This document shows, piece after piece, positions 56,274 through 64,000 of a stretch of DNA of 64,000 nt. This DNA is from CAYWKS01 sp964458935 (GTDB lineage: Bacteria > Planctomycetota > Phycisphaerae > Phycisphaerales > Zrk34). The stretch lies in assembly GCA_964458935.1 (NCBI GenBank), contig CAYWKS010000007.1, forward strand, positions 62,001 through 126,000, written 5' to 3'. The notes under the pieces were generated by a model. That model was not told the DNA's origin. It was given only the letters and a program-made list of their open reading frames with translations, and ran no database searches. The first letter of the stretch is position 1. Every line of letters begins with the position of its first letter. A program made the position numbers and the translations under genes.

Positions 56274-56302
56274 ATTGTCACCGCTGTACGCGCCCGTGTC
56301 AA
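56274..56302 (-). promoter_or_regulatory. Sigma70-like promoter of the export operon
   Basis: On the minus strand TTGACA (56297-56302) and GACAAT (56274-56279) are separated by 17 bases. The -35 is a perfect match and the -10 matches four of six. Transcription would start near 56267, about 75 bases before ATG 56192. The -35 overlaps the stop of the wbpE homologue, so the operon can be driven apart from the sugar genes. Confidence 0.55.
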
Positions 56303-57420
56303 AATGCGCGGTCCGGCCGCGACGCCGCCCGGCTGATCGCGTCGCACACGCGACGTTGCGTCGCCTCGTCGATGCTCGGCCAGATCGGCAGGCTCAACAC
56401 CTCCGCCGCGGCCCGTTCGGCCTCGGGCAGGGCCGCCCCCGCGTGATCCGCATACACCGGCAGCCGATGGCTCGGAACCGGGTAGTAGACCATCGTCGCG
56501 ATGCCTTCGTCGGCCAGCGCCTGCCGCACCCCGTCGCGGCGGCCGTCGGCGATCCGGACCGTGTACTGGTGGTACACGTGGCCCGGGCCCGGCGCGGGCG
56601 GGATCAGGCCCGGCACGTCGGCGAGCATCGCGTCGTATCGCGACGCGGCCAGCCGTCGACCCCGATTGAACGCCTCGATGTGCTTCAGCTTCACCGCCAG
56701 CAGCGCCGCGTGCAGCGCGTCGAGCCGGCTGTTGTAGCCGTGCTCCTCGTTGTGGTACTTCTTCCGCGAGCCGTGGACGCGGAGCATGCGAGCCGCCTCG
56801 GCGACCCGTGCATCATGGGTCGCGATCAGCCCGCCATCGCCGAACCCGCCGAGGTTCTTCGTGGGAAAGAAGGAAAAGGCGCCGGCGTCGCCGAGCGTCC
56901 CGGCCTTGCGGTCAAGGCAGGTCGCCCCGAACGCCTGCGCCGCGTCCTCCACGACGCCCAGTCCATGGCGCTCGGCCAGGGCCGTCAGCCGCGACAGGTC
57001 TGCCGGCTGGCCGAACAGGTGCACGGGCATGATGGCCCGCGTGCGGTCCGTGATCGCGCGTTCCACCGCCGCGGGATCGATGTTGAATGTCCGCGGGTCG
57101 ATGTCGGCGAAGACGACCGTCGCGCCGACTTGGCTGATGGCTTCGGGCGTGGCGATGAAGGTGAAGGGGGTTGTGATGACCTCGTCGCCGGGGCCGACGC
57201 CCATCGCCCGCAGGGCGATGATCAACGCGTCGGTCCCGCTGTTCACGCCGATCGCGTGTTCGGCACCGAGGTAGGCTGCGCACTCGGCCTCGAACCGCTC
57301 GACTTCCGGGCCCAGGATGAATCGCCGCTCATCAAGCACGCGATCGAACGCCCCGCGCAGCTCGTCTCGCAGCAGCGCGATCTCCGGTTCGAGGTCGAGG
57401 ATGGGGATCGATGGGCTCAT
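56299..57420 (-). CDS. wbpE: UDP-2-acetamido-3-oxo-glucuronate aminotransferase (WbpE/WlbC family)
   Basis: This 373-residue DegT-family PLP enzyme has YLGAEHAIGVNSGTDALIIA, LGVVEDAAQAFGATCLDR (Asp for the pyridine nitrogen) and AFSFFPTKNLGGFGDGGLIA with the PLP Lys. These match WbpE-type sugar aminotransferases, which put an amino group on C3 of the 3-keto uronate made by WbpB. ATG 57420 overlaps the wbpD stop (ATGA); the longer in-frame start at 57618 would lie inside wbpD. Gene order wbpB-wbpD-wbpE supports the assignment over other DegT functions. Confidence 0.85.
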   Translation of the reverse strand: MSPSIPILDLEPEIALLRDELRGAFDRVLDERRFILGPEVERFEAECAAYLGAEHAIGVNSGTDALIIALRAMGVGPGDEVITTPFTFIATPEAISQVGATVVFADIDPRTFNIDPAAVERAITDRTRAIMPVHLFGQPADLSRLTALAERHGLGVVEDAAQAFGATCLDRKAGTLGDAGAFSFFPTKNLGGFGDGGLIATHDARVAEAARMLRVHGSRKKYHNEEHGYNSRLDALHAALLAVKLKHIEAFNRGRRLAASRYDAMLADVPGLIPPAPGPGHVYHQYTVRIADGRRDGVRQALADEGIATMVYYPVPSHRLPVYADHAGAALPEAERAAAEVLSLPIWPSIDEATQRRVCDAISRAASRPDRAF

Positions 57421-57995
57421 GCGTCGATCTCCACGCGGCCGGCGGCATCGCGCGTGTACCGGCGGTCGCATTCGGCACAGCTCGCCCGGCCACCGTCGAA
57501 CCGCAGGGGCACGCCGCACTGACACGCGTGGCCGATCACCCGTCCCGGCACGCCGGCCACCAGTGCGTAATCCGGCACATCGCGCGTCACCACCGCGCCG
57601 GCGGCGATGAAGGCCCACGCCCCGATCGTCCGCGGACAGACCACGGTTGCGTTCGCACCGATCGTCGCGCCACGACCGACCCGCGTCGCGCCGAAGTGCT
57701 CGGGCGCGTTCCGCGGGAACGCCGCACGCGGCGTGCGGATGTTGGTGAACACCATGCTCGGCCCGCAGAACACCTCGTCATCGAGCACGACGCCTTCGTA
57801 GATCGAGACGTTGTTCTGGATCTTGCACCCGTCGCCAATGCGGACGTTGTTCGCCAGGAAGGTATTCTGACCGAGGGTGCATCGGTTACCGACGACCGCG
57901 CCGCCGCAGACATGGGCGAAGTGCCAGATGCGCGTGCCGTCGCCGATCCGGGCGCCCTCGTCGATGCATGCGGTCTCGTGAGCGTGGTAGGTCAT
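57417..57995 (-). CDS. wbpD: UDP-2-acetamido-3-amino-glucuronate N-acetyltransferase (WbpD/WlbB family)
   Basis: This 192-residue left-handed beta-helix protein has hexapeptide turns throughout (ARIGDGTRIWHFAHVCGG, GQNTFLANNVRIGDGCKIQN, VSIYEGVVLDDEVFCGPSMV and FTNIRTPRAAFPRN). The WHF-AHV and CGPSMVFTN blocks are typical of WbpD, which acetylates the 3-amino group. The C-terminal CQC and CAEC pairs form a small zinc-ribbon-like end, comparable to the Cys-bearing tail of WlbB. It overlaps both neighbours by four bases. Confidence 0.85.
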   Translation of the reverse strand: MTYHAHETACIDEGARIGDGTRIWHFAHVCGGAVVGNRCTLGQNTFLANNVRIGDGCKIQNNVSIYEGVVLDDEVFCGPSMVFTNIRTPRAAFPRNAPEHFGATRVGRGATIGANATVVCPRTIGAWAFIAAGAVVTRDVPDYALVAGVPGRVIGHACQCGVPLRFDGGRASCAECDRRYTRDAAGRVEIDA

Positions 57996-58960
57996 GGCAG
58001 GGCGGAGGACGCCGGGGGCCGGCGGCGGTAGGCGTGGGCGGCGGCGGGCTCGTCGCACGGCTGGGCGTTGCGGATGCGGTGCACCAGATCGATGCTCGGC
58101 CGCGCGTCGGCGATGCCGAAGCCCCGGCCCGCCAGCGTCGCCTCGTAAACCCGCGTGTGCAGGTCGGCAAACCCGCCGCTGAACTCCACGTCCTCGCCGT
58201 CGATCTGGATCGAGCGGAAGGCGTGCGTGTTCTGCTGCCGGCACGACTCGGGCAGGTCGCGCTGCTCGACCGAGAGGAACCACCGGACCGACGCGTGGGC
58301 CAGCTCGAGCCGGCCGGCCATCCGCGTCTGTTCGGACAGGTGCACCACGCTCTGCTCGACCGGGCCGAACAGCCACAGCAGCAGGTCGAAGAAGTGGATG
58401 CCGATGTTCATCGCCACGCCGCCGCTCTTGTCGGGGCGGCCCTTCCACGACACGCCGTACCACGAGCCGCGCCGCGTGATGTAGGTCAGCTCGACCTGGG
58501 CCTTGTCGCGATGGGCTTGGCCGTCGAGCTCGCGCTTGAGCGCGATCAGCGCCGGGTGCAGGCGCAACTGTAAGATGGTGTAGACGCGGCGGCCGAACTC
58601 GCGCTCCAGCTCCTCCAACTGATCGAGGTTCCACGGGCTGATGACCAGCGGCTTCTCGCAGATCGCGTTGGCGTGCACCCGCAACGCCAGCCGCACGTGC
58701 GCGTCGTGCAGATAGTTCGGCGAGCAGATGCTGACCCAGTCTACGCGGTCGGCCGGCTCGCCGCGGCGCAGCTTCTCGAGGTGCCGATCGAAGCGCTCGA
58801 TCTCCGTGAAGAATCGCGCATCGGGAAAGTACGAGTCTATCACGCCGACCGAGTCGAACGGATCGACCGCGGCGACGACGCGATGACCGGTGTCACGGAT
58901 CGCCTGCAGATGCCGGGGCGCGACGAAACCGCCCACGCCGATGATCGCGAAGTTATCCAT
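57992..58960 (-). CDS. wbpB: UDP-GlcNAcA 3-dehydrogenase (WbpB/WlbA, Gfo/Idh/MocA family)
   Basis: This 322-residue Rossmann dehydrogenase has FAIIGVGGFVAPRHLQAIRD (NAD loop), VSICSPNYLHDAHVRLALR, CEKPLVISPWNLDQLEELE (catalytic Lys in EKP), LQLRLHPALIALK and YITRRGSWYGVSWKG. The RxWYxxSWKG block and VRWFLSVEQRDLPES are specific to the WbpB/WlbA group, which oxidises C3 of UDP-GlcNAcA. It opens a three-gene operon with overlapping joints. WbpA (the UDP-GlcNAc 6-dehydrogenase) is not in the window. Confidence 0.9.
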   Translation of the reverse strand: MDNFAIIGVGGFVAPRHLQAIRDTGHRVVAAVDPFDSVGVIDSYFPDARFFTEIERFDRHLEKLRRGEPADRVDWVSICSPNYLHDAHVRLALRVHANAICEKPLVISPWNLDQLEELEREFGRRVYTILQLRLHPALIALKRELDGQAHRDKAQVELTYITRRGSWYGVSWKGRPDKSGGVAMNIGIHFFDLLLWLFGPVEQSVVHLSEQTRMAGRLELAHASVRWFLSVEQRDLPESCRQQNTHAFRSIQIDGEDVEFSGGFADLHTRVYEATLAGRGFGIADARPSIDLVHRIRNAQPCDEPAAAHAYRRRPPASSALP

Positions 58961-59013
58961 ACGGTGAGCACCTATGTCGGCGTGTGCGTGGAGCGCGCCC
59001 GCCGCGATGTTTC

Positions 59014-59042
59014 ACGTTACAGACGCGCTGTGGCGCGGTCAA
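59014..59042 (-). promoter_or_regulatory. Sigma70-like promoter of wbpBDE
   Basis: On the minus strand TTGACC (59037-59042) and TAACGT (59014-59019) are 17 bases apart. The -35 matches five of six and the -10 three of six, including the key first two and last positions. It lies 54 bases before the wbpB start. It is the only good candidate in 58961-59085. Confidence 0.4.
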
Positions 59043-59085
59043 TACCGCGCCCCACGACCCGCGGCGACCACGCCCGGGCCCGCGT

Positions 59086-60222
59086 TCAGGATAGCGCCGC
59101 CACGCCGCGGATCGCCTCGCGCATGGCCGGCCCGTCGATCGCGTGCACGTTCTGCGTTCGGCCGATGCCCGCGGGCATGACCAGCGTGAGGGGCCCGCCG
59201 AGATGCTCGCGGAACTCGTCCAGACCCGCCATCAGCACCTCGACGTCGTTCAAGGCCTCGTGCGCCAGGCCGAAGCCCAGCTCGCCCAACACCCGCATCA
59301 CACGATCGACCGCGTCGCCCCGCATCAGGCCGACCCGCGCCGCGTAGGCCAGATCGATCGCCAGCCCGACCGCGACGGCGTCGCCGTGCCGCAGTGCGAA
59401 CCCGGTCATCTGTTCCAGCTTGTGCGCCGCCCAGTGGCCCATGTCCAGCGGCCGGGCCGACCCCGACTCAAACGGGTCGCCGCCTTCGGCGATGTGCAGC
59501 AGGTGCAGCGCCGCCGACCGTTCGATCACCGGGAAGCTCGCCTGCTCCTGCCGCGCCGCGATCCGCGGGGCGTCCGACTCGATCCGCGCGAACAGCTCGG
59601 CGTCGCGGATCAGCGCCACCTTCACCGCCTCGGCAAACCCGCACCGCCACTCGTCGTCGTCGAGCGTGCGACAGAGCATCGGATCGCACACCACCGCATG
59701 CGGCACCGCAAACGCCCCGAGCAGGTTCTTCCTGCCGCGGTGATTCACTCCGCACTTGACCCCGATCGCCGAGTCGGCCTGGGCGAGCGTCGTCGTCGGC
59801 AGGCGGACGATGCGCACGCCGCGGTGGACGGTCGCCGCGGCGAAGCCCACCGCGTCCAGCACCGCGCCCCCGCCCACGGCCAACACGTACGACCAACGGT
59901 CGATGTGGCGGGCGTCGATCGCGTCGATCACCTGATTGAGCACAAGCGGGTCGTTCTTCGCACGCTCGCCACCCGGGACGACTTCCACGCCCACCAGTTC
60001 CGGCGCCCGCGCCGCGTGTGCGTCGAAATACGCCGACAGCGCCTGCTTCAGGCCCGGGTGGGCGTTCATCACGCCCTGATCGATGAACGCCAACAGCCGC
60101 GCCGCGTCACCCCCCGGCTCGCAGTGCGCCGCGAGCGTTGCATTGGCGTGCGACAACACATCGTGCGTGAAGACCAGTCGATGCTCCCATCCGACCTGTA
60201 TCCTGCGTTGCATGCGCATCAT
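59086..60222 (-). CDS. eboD: EboD-like sugar-phosphate cyclase (dehydroquinate-synthase fold)
   Basis: This 378-residue protein has the NAD and zinc features of dehydroquinate-synthase-like cyclases: YVLAVGGGAVLDAVGFAAAT, VRLPTTTLAQADSAIGVKCG, WRCGFAEAVKVALIRDAELF, DPFESGSARPLDMGHWAAHK and RHGDAVAVGLAIDLAYAAR. The PFExGSxRPLDxGHWAAHK block and the VVPGGERAKNDPLVLNQVID segment match EboD of the ebo cluster rather than AroB or sedoheptulose cyclases. Ebo proteins take part in metabolite transport or processing to the periplasm; their chemistry is not settled. No other ebo gene is in the window. ATG 60222, 60219 and 60213 are all possible; no ribosome site is clear. Confidence 0.75.
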   Translation of the reverse strand: MMRMQRRIQVGWEHRLVFTHDVLSHANATLAAHCEPGGDAARLLAFIDQGVMNAHPGLKQALSAYFDAHAARAPELVGVEVVPGGERAKNDPLVLNQVIDAIDARHIDRWSYVLAVGGGAVLDAVGFAAATVHRGVRIVRLPTTTLAQADSAIGVKCGVNHRGRKNLLGAFAVPHAVVCDPMLCRTLDDDEWRCGFAEAVKVALIRDAELFARIESDAPRIAARQEQASFPVIERSAALHLLHIAEGGDPFESGSARPLDMGHWAAHKLEQMTGFALRHGDAVAVGLAIDLAYAARVGLMRGDAVDRVMRVLGELGFGLAHEALNDVEVLMAGLDEFREHLGGPLTLVMPAGIGRTQNVHAIDGPAMREAIRGVAALS

Positions 60223-60280
60223 GTGATGAAGGATGATAGCTGCGTATCGCACCGATCCGTGCGCGTGGGGCGGTTAGTCA

Positions 60281-60309
60281 TTGACACGGCGACGATCGCT
60301 CCTTACTTT
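60281..60309 (+). promoter_or_regulatory. Possible dnaA promoter
   Basis: TTGACA at 60281-60286 is a perfect -35. At 17 bases spacing lies TACTTT (60304-60309), a weak -10 with three of six matches. The leader to ATG 60436 would be about 120 bases. Confidence 0.4.
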
Positions 60310-60435
60310 TGAGGATAGCTCATGAAGCAAGCTCCCGCGCACCGCTGCGCACGGAACGGCGCAAAAGGGTTTGGTGGAACCACGGGTGCGTGATTCAGCT
60401 TCAGCTTGGCCTGCGGGCATTGAAAGTACTCCGCG

Positions 60436-61782
60436 ATGTCGACACCCGACCCGGCCCTGTGGCGGTCGATGCTCACGTACCTGCGCCAGAACCACGGCGA
60501 GATGTGCCGCCAGTGGTTCGACGAACTGGAGCCGCTCTGGCTGGACGGCGGCGTGCTGCAGGTCCGCGTGGCCAACCACGTCCAGCAGAACTACCTGGCA
60601 CGCCGCTGTGCCGGGGCGTTCAACGACGCCGCCCAGGCGGCCACCGGCAACCTCGTCGCGGTCAGCTTCGTCAATGGTGACGGCTATCCGCCTGCGTCCG
60701 ACCGCGGCAACGGCCAGCTCCAGCAGGCCGACGCCCTGTTCAACGACCAGATCGTCCTTTCGCCGGACTACACCTTCGACAACTTCGTCCAGGGCCCGGG
60801 CAATCGCCTGGCTTACGCCGCGTCGGTCGCCGTCGCCAAGCAACCCGGCCGCGCTTACAACCCGCTTTTCGTTCACGGCGGGGTCGGCCTCGGCAAGACC
60901 CACCTGCTCCAGGCGATCTGCCAGACCGTCCTTGAAGACAACCCCGACGCCCGCATCTGCTACCTGTCGTGCGACTCGTTCATGAACCAGTTCCTCGAGG
61001 CGGTGCAGCGCGGCTGCATGCACGACTTCCGCCACCTCTACCGCCACGTGGACATGCTCATCATCGATGACATCCATTTCCTGGCCAACCGCGAGCGGTC
61101 GCAGGAAGAGTTCTTCCACACGTTCAACACGCTGTACCAGGCCAACAAGCAGATCGTCATCTCCAGCGACTCGCCGCCCAACGAGATCCCCCAGCTCGAG
61201 GAGCGGCTGGTCTCGCGGTTCAACTGGGGCCTGGTCGCACGGGTCGACAAGCCCTGCTACGAGACCCGCGTCGCCATTATCCGCAAGAAGGCGGAGCTGC
61301 GCGGCCTGACCATCCCCGATGACGTGGTCTGCTACGTCGCCACCCGCATCGATTCCAACACCCGCGAACTCGAAGGCGCGATCACCAAGATCCAGTCCCT
61401 CGCCGCCTTCACGGACGATACCATCAGCCTCGACCTCGCCCAGAAGGCCCTCGGCGATGAAGACCACGCCGTCCAGGCCCGGCCCCAGATGTCCATTCAA
61501 ACCATCATCGACGCCGTCACCGACTTCTACGGCGTCAAGCTGTCCGACCTGCAGTCCAAGCGCCGACATCGCTCCATCACCATCCCCCGCCAGGTCTGCA
61601 TGTACCTGGCCCGCCATCGCACGGCCTACAGCCTCGAAGAGATCGGCGGCTACTTCGGCGGACGCGACCACACCACCGTCATGCACGCCATCCGCACCAT
61701 CGGCGACCGCATCGGCGACGACCCGGGCTTCGCCGCCCAGGTCCACCAGCTCGACCACAACCTCACCCAGCCCCGCACGTAA
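60436..61782 (+). CDS. dnaA: Chromosomal replication initiator DnaA
   Basis: This 448-residue protein has all DnaA parts: an N-terminal domain I with LDGGVLQVRVANHVQQNYL, the AAA+ domain from YTFDNFVQGPGNRLAYAA with Walker A GGVGLGKTHLLQAI (about 148-161) and Walker B DMLIIDDIHFLANRERSQEE, sensor LEERLVSRFNWGLVARVDKP, and the DNA-binding domain with GGRDHTTVMHAIRTIGDRI (from about 408). It binds DnaA boxes and opens oriC. Domain II is very short. dnaN and recF do not follow; nuoD does. It is divergent from the EboD-like gene. The fold and function are certain. Confidence 0.95.
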   Translation: MSTPDPALWRSMLTYLRQNHGEMCRQWFDELEPLWLDGGVLQVRVANHVQQNYLARRCAGAFNDAAQAATGNLVAVSFVNGDGYPPASDRGNGQLQQADALFNDQIVLSPDYTFDNFVQGPGNRLAYAASVAVAKQPGRAYNPLFVHGGVGLGKTHLLQAICQTVLEDNPDARICYLSCDSFMNQFLEAVQRGCMHDFRHLYRHVDMLIIDDIHFLANRERSQEEFFHTFNTLYQANKQIVISSDSPPNEIPQLEERLVSRFNWGLVARVDKPCYETRVAIIRKKAELRGLTIPDDVVCYVATRIDSNTRELEGAITKIQSLAAFTDDTISLDLAQKALGDEDHAVQARPQMSIQTIIDAVTDFYGVKLSDLQSKRRHRSITIPRQVCMYLARHRTAYSLEEIGGYFGGRDHTTVMHAIRTIGDRIGDDPGFAAQVHQLDHNLTQPRT

Positions 61783-62217
61783 CCGACAGCCCCGCATGGA
61801 CAACCTGTCAACTGCGCTCGGGACAGGTCCGCGGACCTCCGGCTTGTCGCCCCGCGGCGGGTGTCGCCGGGCCCGCGGCAGACATGCTGCCGATGGCGCG
61901 TCACGCCCCGTCAAACCCGCCGCCAATTCATTCCCAGCGTCGAGATGCCATAAACCGTGGCTCATGAGCCGGATGAGCTCCATCGCCCGCAGTTATCCAC
62001 CAAGCGCCAAGACTTACTACGGAGAGTGAATATTGACTGAATCTATTACCTACCAGAACCTTCCGACAGGTTCACCCCGGCCTTTGTGACGTCTCGACGC
62101 GTTCGGCAGGCCCGTCTATACTCTGCACGCAAGGCGGGTTGCGGCGTCGAGCCTGGGGCCGCACGCCGCCTCACGCCTTGCCGCCTGTTCGAACCCCCCG
62201 CGAGGAGCCTGACCGGC
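61783..62217. other. Gene-free region after dnaA, candidate origin
   Basis: This 435-base region has one near-perfect DnaA box, TTATCCACC at 61993-62001 (eight of nine matches). A locally AT-richer stretch follows at about 62009-62070, unusual in this GC-rich window. A nuoD promoter lies at its right end. One box is few for an origin, so this is only a candidate. Confidence 0.35.
62094..62122 (+). promoter_or_regulatory. Sigma70-like promoter of nuoD
   Basis: TCGACG (62094-62099, four of six) and TATACT (62117-62122, five of six) are 17 bases apart. The transcript would start near 62129, about 90 bases before ATG 62218. It is the best promoter pair in the dnaA-nuoD gap. Confidence 0.5.
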
Positions 62218-63510
62218 ATGCCGTACGAATTGGAACCGCTGGAAAGGCCGCTCGACGTGGACATCGAGACCACGCCGTATCTGCCGGAAGATACGGGGCA
62301 GGGCGATCGGTGGACGCTGAATTTCGGGCCTCAGCATCCGGCGACGCATACGACGCTCCGCATCGTGCTCCAGCTCGATGGCGAGCGGGTCGTGCGAGCG
62401 GTGCCGCACATCGGCTACCTCCACTCGGGCTTCGAGAAGCTCGGCGAGTTCCACGATTACAACCAATACGTGACCGTCACCGATCGGATGAACTACGTCA
62501 GCCCGATCCACAACAACATCGTCTGGCATCACGCGGTCGAGAAGCTGTTCGGGATCGAGATCACGCCGCGTTGCAAGGTGCTGCGGACGATCATGGGCGA
62601 GCTGGCTCGCATTCAGGACCACCTGCTCTGTGTCGGGGCCGCGGCCCTCGACCTTGGAGCGCTCAGCGCGTTCCTGTATGGCTTCAACGAGCGCGAGCAT
62701 ATTTACGACATCTGTGAGTACATCTGCGGCGCCCGGTTTACCACGAGCTGGACCCGCGTCGGCGGTCTCAACCAGGACCTGCCCGATGAGCAGGTCTTCA
62801 AGACCAAGGTCAAGAGCTTCCTCGACGATCGGCTGGCGCCAGCCATCCAGGACCTCGAAGGCCTGTTGAACAACAACCGCATCTTCGTCGAGCGGACGGC
62901 GGGCGTGGGCGCGGTCACCCGCGAGGACGCGATCGCTTGGTCGCTGACGGGCCCGCTGGCTCGCTCGGCCGGCGTCCGGCGCGACCTCCGCAAGGACGAG
63001 CCATACCTCTGCTTCGAGGACAACTGGGACGGCGAGGGCTCGCCCAAGGTCGAGTTCAAGGTCCCGATCATGCACGACGGCGACTGCTATGCCCGGTTCC
63101 GTGTGCGGGTCGAGGAGATGCGGCAGTCGATGTCGATCATCCGACAGTTGATCGACCGCATCCCCGGCGGGCCCGTGAACACCTACGCCGACGAGGCGGT
63201 TCACATCCCCGCCAAGGCGGAGACGTACGGCTCGATCGAAGGCCTGATCCACCACTTCGAGCTGATTATGACCAACCGCGGCTGGCAAGCCCCGGTCGCC
63301 GAGATGTACGGCGCGCAGGAGACGGCCAACGGCGAACTGGGCTTCTACCTCGTCTCCGACGGGGGTCCGCGTGCGTGGCGGGCCAAGTGTCGCCCGCCGT
63401 CTTTCATCAACTACCAGTCGTTTCCGAGGATGCTCGAGGGTCACCTGCTTTCCGATACGGTTGCGATCCTCGGGTCGCTGAACATCATCGCCGCCGAGCT
63501 GGATCGGTAG
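62218..63510 (+). CDS. nuoD: NADH-quinone oxidoreductase subunit D
   Basis: This is the 430-residue 49-kDa subunit of complex I. It shows NFGPQHPATHTTLRIVLQLD (from about residue 35), YLHSGFEKLGEFHDYNQYVT, DRMNYVSPIHNN, MGELARIQDHLLCVGAAALD, VGGLNQDLPDE and SFINYQSFPRMLEGHLLSDT. It forms the quinone site with NuoB. ATG 62218 has GAGGAG about 11 bases upstream; a longer in-frame start (62086) lacks family sequence. nuoC is neither fused nor directly upstream, so this operon begins at nuoD. nuoE follows 36 bases later. Confidence 0.95.
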   Translation: MPYELEPLERPLDVDIETTPYLPEDTGQGDRWTLNFGPQHPATHTTLRIVLQLDGERVVRAVPHIGYLHSGFEKLGEFHDYNQYVTVTDRMNYVSPIHNNIVWHHAVEKLFGIEITPRCKVLRTIMGELARIQDHLLCVGAAALDLGALSAFLYGFNEREHIYDICEYICGARFTTSWTRVGGLNQDLPDEQVFKTKVKSFLDDRLAPAIQDLEGLLNNNRIFVERTAGVGAVTREDAIAWSLTGPLARSAGVRRDLRKDEPYLCFEDNWDGEGSPKVEFKVPIMHDGDCYARFRVRVEEMRQSMSIIRQLIDRIPGGPVNTYADEAVHIPAKAETYGSIEGLIHHFELIMTNRGWQAPVAEMYGAQETANGELGFYLVSDGGPRAWRAKCRPPSFINYQSFPRMLEGHLLSDTVAILGSLNIIAAELDR

Positions 63511-63546
63511 GCGACGGCCGGTCGCAATTGGAGCACAGCGAGAGCC

Positions 63547-64000
63547 ATGGCCTGGATAGTCAAAGACGTTGCCAACCAGAAGATCCCGCGTCGGGCCGAG
63601 CCTTACCTTACCGAGGCGATGAAGGCCGAGGCGACCGAGCACGTGCTGCCGCGTTTCCCCACCAAGCGGGCGGCGCTGCTGCCGCTGCTGCACAGGGTCC
63701 AGCACGAGCACAACTGGATCCCGCCGCAGGCGATCGAGGAGGTCGGGGCGTTCCTGGAACTCAGTGCCGCCGACGTCTACGACACCGCGACGTTCTACGA
63801 GGAATTCTTCCTCGAACCCAAGGGCAAGTACCTGCTGCAGGTCTGCCAGTCGATCAGTTGCGAGCTGTGCGGGCATGAATCGCTGCTCGATAAGGTGATG
63901 GCCAAGCTCGACGTCGTCGACGGCGAGACGACCGAGGACGGCCGGATCACGCTGATGACCGTCGAGTGCATCGGCGCCTGCGACGGCGCCCCGGCGGTCC
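63547..64000 (+). CDS. nuoE: NADH-quinone oxidoreductase subunit E (3' end outside window)
   Basis: About 151 residues are visible. The 24-kDa thioredoxin-like subunit is identified by HEHNWIPPQAIEEVGAFLEL, YDTATFYEEFFLEPKGKY and the [2Fe-2S] cysteines CQSISC (Cx4C) and later ECIGACDGAPAV (Cx3C). It passes electrons next to the NADH/FMN subunit NuoF, which probably follows beyond the window. ATG 63547 is preceded by an untranslated 36-base gap after nuoD. The reading frame is open to the last base. Confidence 0.93.
   Translation, partial: MAWIVKDVANQKIPRRAEPYLTEAMKAEATEHVLPRFPTKRAALLPLLHRVQHEHNWIPPQAIEEVGAFLELSAADVYDTATFYEEFFLEPKGKYLLQVCQSISCELCGHESLLDKVMAKLDVVDGETTEDGRITLMTVECIGACDGAPAV

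Noticed and set aside
1..64000. CRISPR arrays, insertion sequences, prophage genes, tRNA or rRNA genes
   Set aside because: I saw no regularly spaced direct repeats, no transposase or integrase motifs and no clear RNA gene sequence. A dedicated RNA search was not possible.

Overview
The window is about 64 kb of GC-rich DNA with almost no spacer between genes. It most resembles a planctomycete, probably from the Phycisphaerae side of that phylum. The reasons are a 14.5-kb gene with the planctomycete LEPR-xLL N-terminal signature, a dnaA that sits away from dnaN, a Gram-negative envelope toolkit (TolC, membrane-fusion proteins, YdbH/YnbE/YdbL-like lipid-transport proteins), and very large polysaccharide loci. 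This assignment is an inference from gene content; no rRNA or tRNA gene is visible.

Layout. (1) 1-6.7 kb: the end of a von Willebrand A protein, an orphan HicB-like fragment, a dCMP-deaminase-type enzyme, a three-gene YdbH-YnbE-YdbL-like operon and a GT39-type membrane glycosyltransferase. (2) 6.7-31.9 kb: about 21 minus-strand genes in a near-continuous operon for a cell-surface polysaccharide. They comprise four glycosyltransferases, a WbpI-like 2-epimerase, an aminotransferase, two asparagine-synthase-like amidotransferases, three sulfotransferases, three methyltransferases, two polysaccharide deacetylases, a FemAB/GNAT protein, a Wzx-like flippase and two proteins of unknown function. Many joints are four-base ATGA or GTGA overlaps, so translation is probably coupled. 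(3) 32.1-46.5 kb: one gene for a 4818-residue secreted or surface protein with a metzincin zinc site next to its C-terminus. (4) 47.1-56.2 kb: an apparent export apparatus made of a TolC-like channel, a membrane-fusion protein, a shortened SecA paralog, a PqqD-M50 protease-HlyD fusion, a GAF-TM-HlyD protein and a DUF3467 protein. (5) 56.3-59.0 kb: wbpB-wbpD-wbpE homologues. (6) 59.1-64 kb: an EboD-like sugar-phosphate cyclase, dnaA with a possible origin region, and nuoD-nuoE running off the end.

How the parts may work together. The WbpB/D/E set and the WbpI-like epimerase cover four of the five steps from UDP-GlcNAc to UDP-2,3-diacetamido-mannuronate. The AsnB-like enzymes could amidate such a uronate and the sulfotransferases could sulfate the chain. 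The most unusual part is the giant protein with its neighbours. No ABC ATPase is visible there, and the only energy-coupling candidate is the SecA paralog. A PqqD-like leader-binding domain fused to a membrane protease and an adaptor suggests a leader-dependent route that I do not recognise as a named secretion type.
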